From Candidatus Minthomonas equi (GTDB lineage Bacteria; Bacteroidota; Bacteroidia; Bacteroidales; UBA932), in NCBI GenBank assembly GCA_018064575.1, contig JAGHUZ010000255.1:1-7270 (forward strand): a stretch of 7,270 nt of DNA, written 5' to 3'. The notes beneath the pieces were generated by a model. It did no database searches. It was given only the letters and a program-made list of their open reading frames with translations, and had not been told where the DNA came from. This document shows positions 6,640-7,270 of the stretch, one piece after another (the first letter of the stretch is position 1; each line of letters starts with the position of its first letter). Position numbers and translations under genes: made by a program.

Positions 6640-7270
6640 CTAGTAGCAGATTTTCTCCACAGGAATTTTACCGTAACGTACTTCCAGGAATGGTTTCCCG
6701 TCTTTGATTCCTACCGTGCCGAAGCCGTTTTCTGTAGCGAGGAACGAACGGAAGTCGCCTTTGATGCGCGGGTCGAGGTAGAGTGTGGAGTTTACGGCAT
6801 CATATCTGGCTCCTGAAAGAGCCAGAAGAAGCGAGTAACTTGACATAGCTCTGGAATACCAATTTCCGCATTCATATTCATTGAATGGATTTCTGATGCT
6901 GCCGTCGTATCTGTCGAGACAAGTTCTGACTATATCCAGACCTTTTTGGATTTCCCCTTCGAAAATCAGGTTTGCAGCTACTTGATATTCGATTCCTGTC
7001 CATACTTCATCGGAATAGACGAACGGCAGGCTCTGCTTGCCACCGTGGGGCCAGGTGCATAGGAGCAGACCGCCTTCGTGCCCGAAGGCATATCCCGGGC
7101 GCTGGGGGTTAGAGTGGGTGAAGAGGTCTTTCTTGAGGTTGTACTTGTAAACAGAGCGGAGATGTCCGGCCACTTTTGTCTTATCGACAGGATCCTCCAA
7201 GCCTGCACAAAGTGCCATCCAGCTGCCTATGATGCCGTCAGAAAGACATCCTGTGCCATATTGGTATTTG
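6640..7270 (-). CDS. GH116 beta-glucosidase / glucosylceramidase-like enzyme, C-terminal fragment (5' end off window)
   Basis: The last 209 codons of a longer gene. The frame stays open past the Met at 7218-7216 to the window edge and reads KYQYGTGCLSDGIIGSWMA, so that Met is internal and the true start lies outside. The family (GH116, formerly DUF608; human GBA2 is a member) includes retaining beta-glucosidases, beta-xylosidases and glucosylceramidases. Diagnostic sequence here is GCLSD, then SDEVWTGIEYQVAANLI, then NPFNEYECGNWYSRAMSSY. The first Glu of NEYECG and the Arg of YSRAM are nine residues apart, the spacing of the sugar-binding Glu777/Arg786 pair I recall for the Thermoanaerobacterium enzyme. 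The catalytic Glu and Asp of the family lie upstream, outside the window. The segment ends normally with a short beta-rich tail and a TAG stop. It converges on the GH92 operon and is therefore a separate transcript. Whether it acts on glycolipid, plant glucoside or xyloside cannot be decided from this part. Confidence 0.9.
   Translation of the reverse strand, partial: KYQYGTGCLSDGIIGSWMALCAGLEDPVDKTKVAGHLRSVYKYNLKKDLFTHSNPQRPGYAFGHEGGLLLCTWPHGGKQSLPFVYSDEVWTGIEYQVAANLIFEGEIQKGLDIVRTCLDRYDGSIRNPFNEYECGNWYSRAMSSYSLLLALSGARYDAVNSTLYLDPRIKGDFRSFLATENGFGTVGIKDGKPFLEVRYGKIPVEKICY

Noticed and set aside
1..7270. CRISPR array, tRNA, rRNA or insertion sequence ends
   Set aside because: No regularly spaced repeats, tRNA-like cloverleaf, rRNA sequence or terminal inverted repeats were seen on either strand.

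Overview
The window looks like chromosomal DNA of a Bacteroidota bacterium, most likely a gut-type Bacteroidales. The reasons are the protein families (a Bacteroidetes-style tyrosine recombinase, a GH92 lipoprotein, a secreted histidine phosphatase with an 'SFSQ' signal-peptide end), the lack of clear Shine-Dalgarno sequences, and two copies of the Bacteroidetes -7 promoter box TAnnTTTG ahead of the main operon. The genus cannot be read from this sequence.

Layout from left to right. Bases 79-1338 (minus) encode a complete tyrosine recombinase with its full catalytic set. Just beyond its 3' end a possible small reading frame runs off the left edge on the same strand. Bases 1339-1415 are a short divergent intergenic region with the promoter signals. 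Bases 1416-6576 (plus) hold a tight two-gene operon with a 13-base gap. Its first gene is a GH92 exo-alpha-mannosidase lipoprotein of 978 aa with a C-terminal chitobiase/hexosaminidase-type beta domain and a PA14 domain. Its second gene is a 736-aa secreted protein that joins a complete histidine acid phosphatase (phytase-like) to a complete PI-PLC X-type phospholipase domain. A strong hairpin at 6597-6638 separates this operon from a convergent gene at 6640-7270 (minus). That gene is the C-terminal part of a GH116 beta-glucosidase/glucosylceramidase-like enzyme and continues past the right edge.

The most interesting point is the operon. A mannosidase, a phosphoinositide-type lipase and a phosphomonoesterase are the three activities needed to take apart a mannosylated, inositol-phosphate-linked lipid, such as a GPI anchor glycan or a phosphatidylinositol mannoside. 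The phosphatase and lipase are physically fused. The domains and catalytic residues can be seen in the sequence. The shared substrate is inference, and no SusC/SusD pair or regulator lies in the window to confirm a polysaccharide utilisation locus. The GH116 neighbour (a family that includes glucosylceramidases) fits a glycolipid theme, but it is on the opposite strand and need not be co-regulated.
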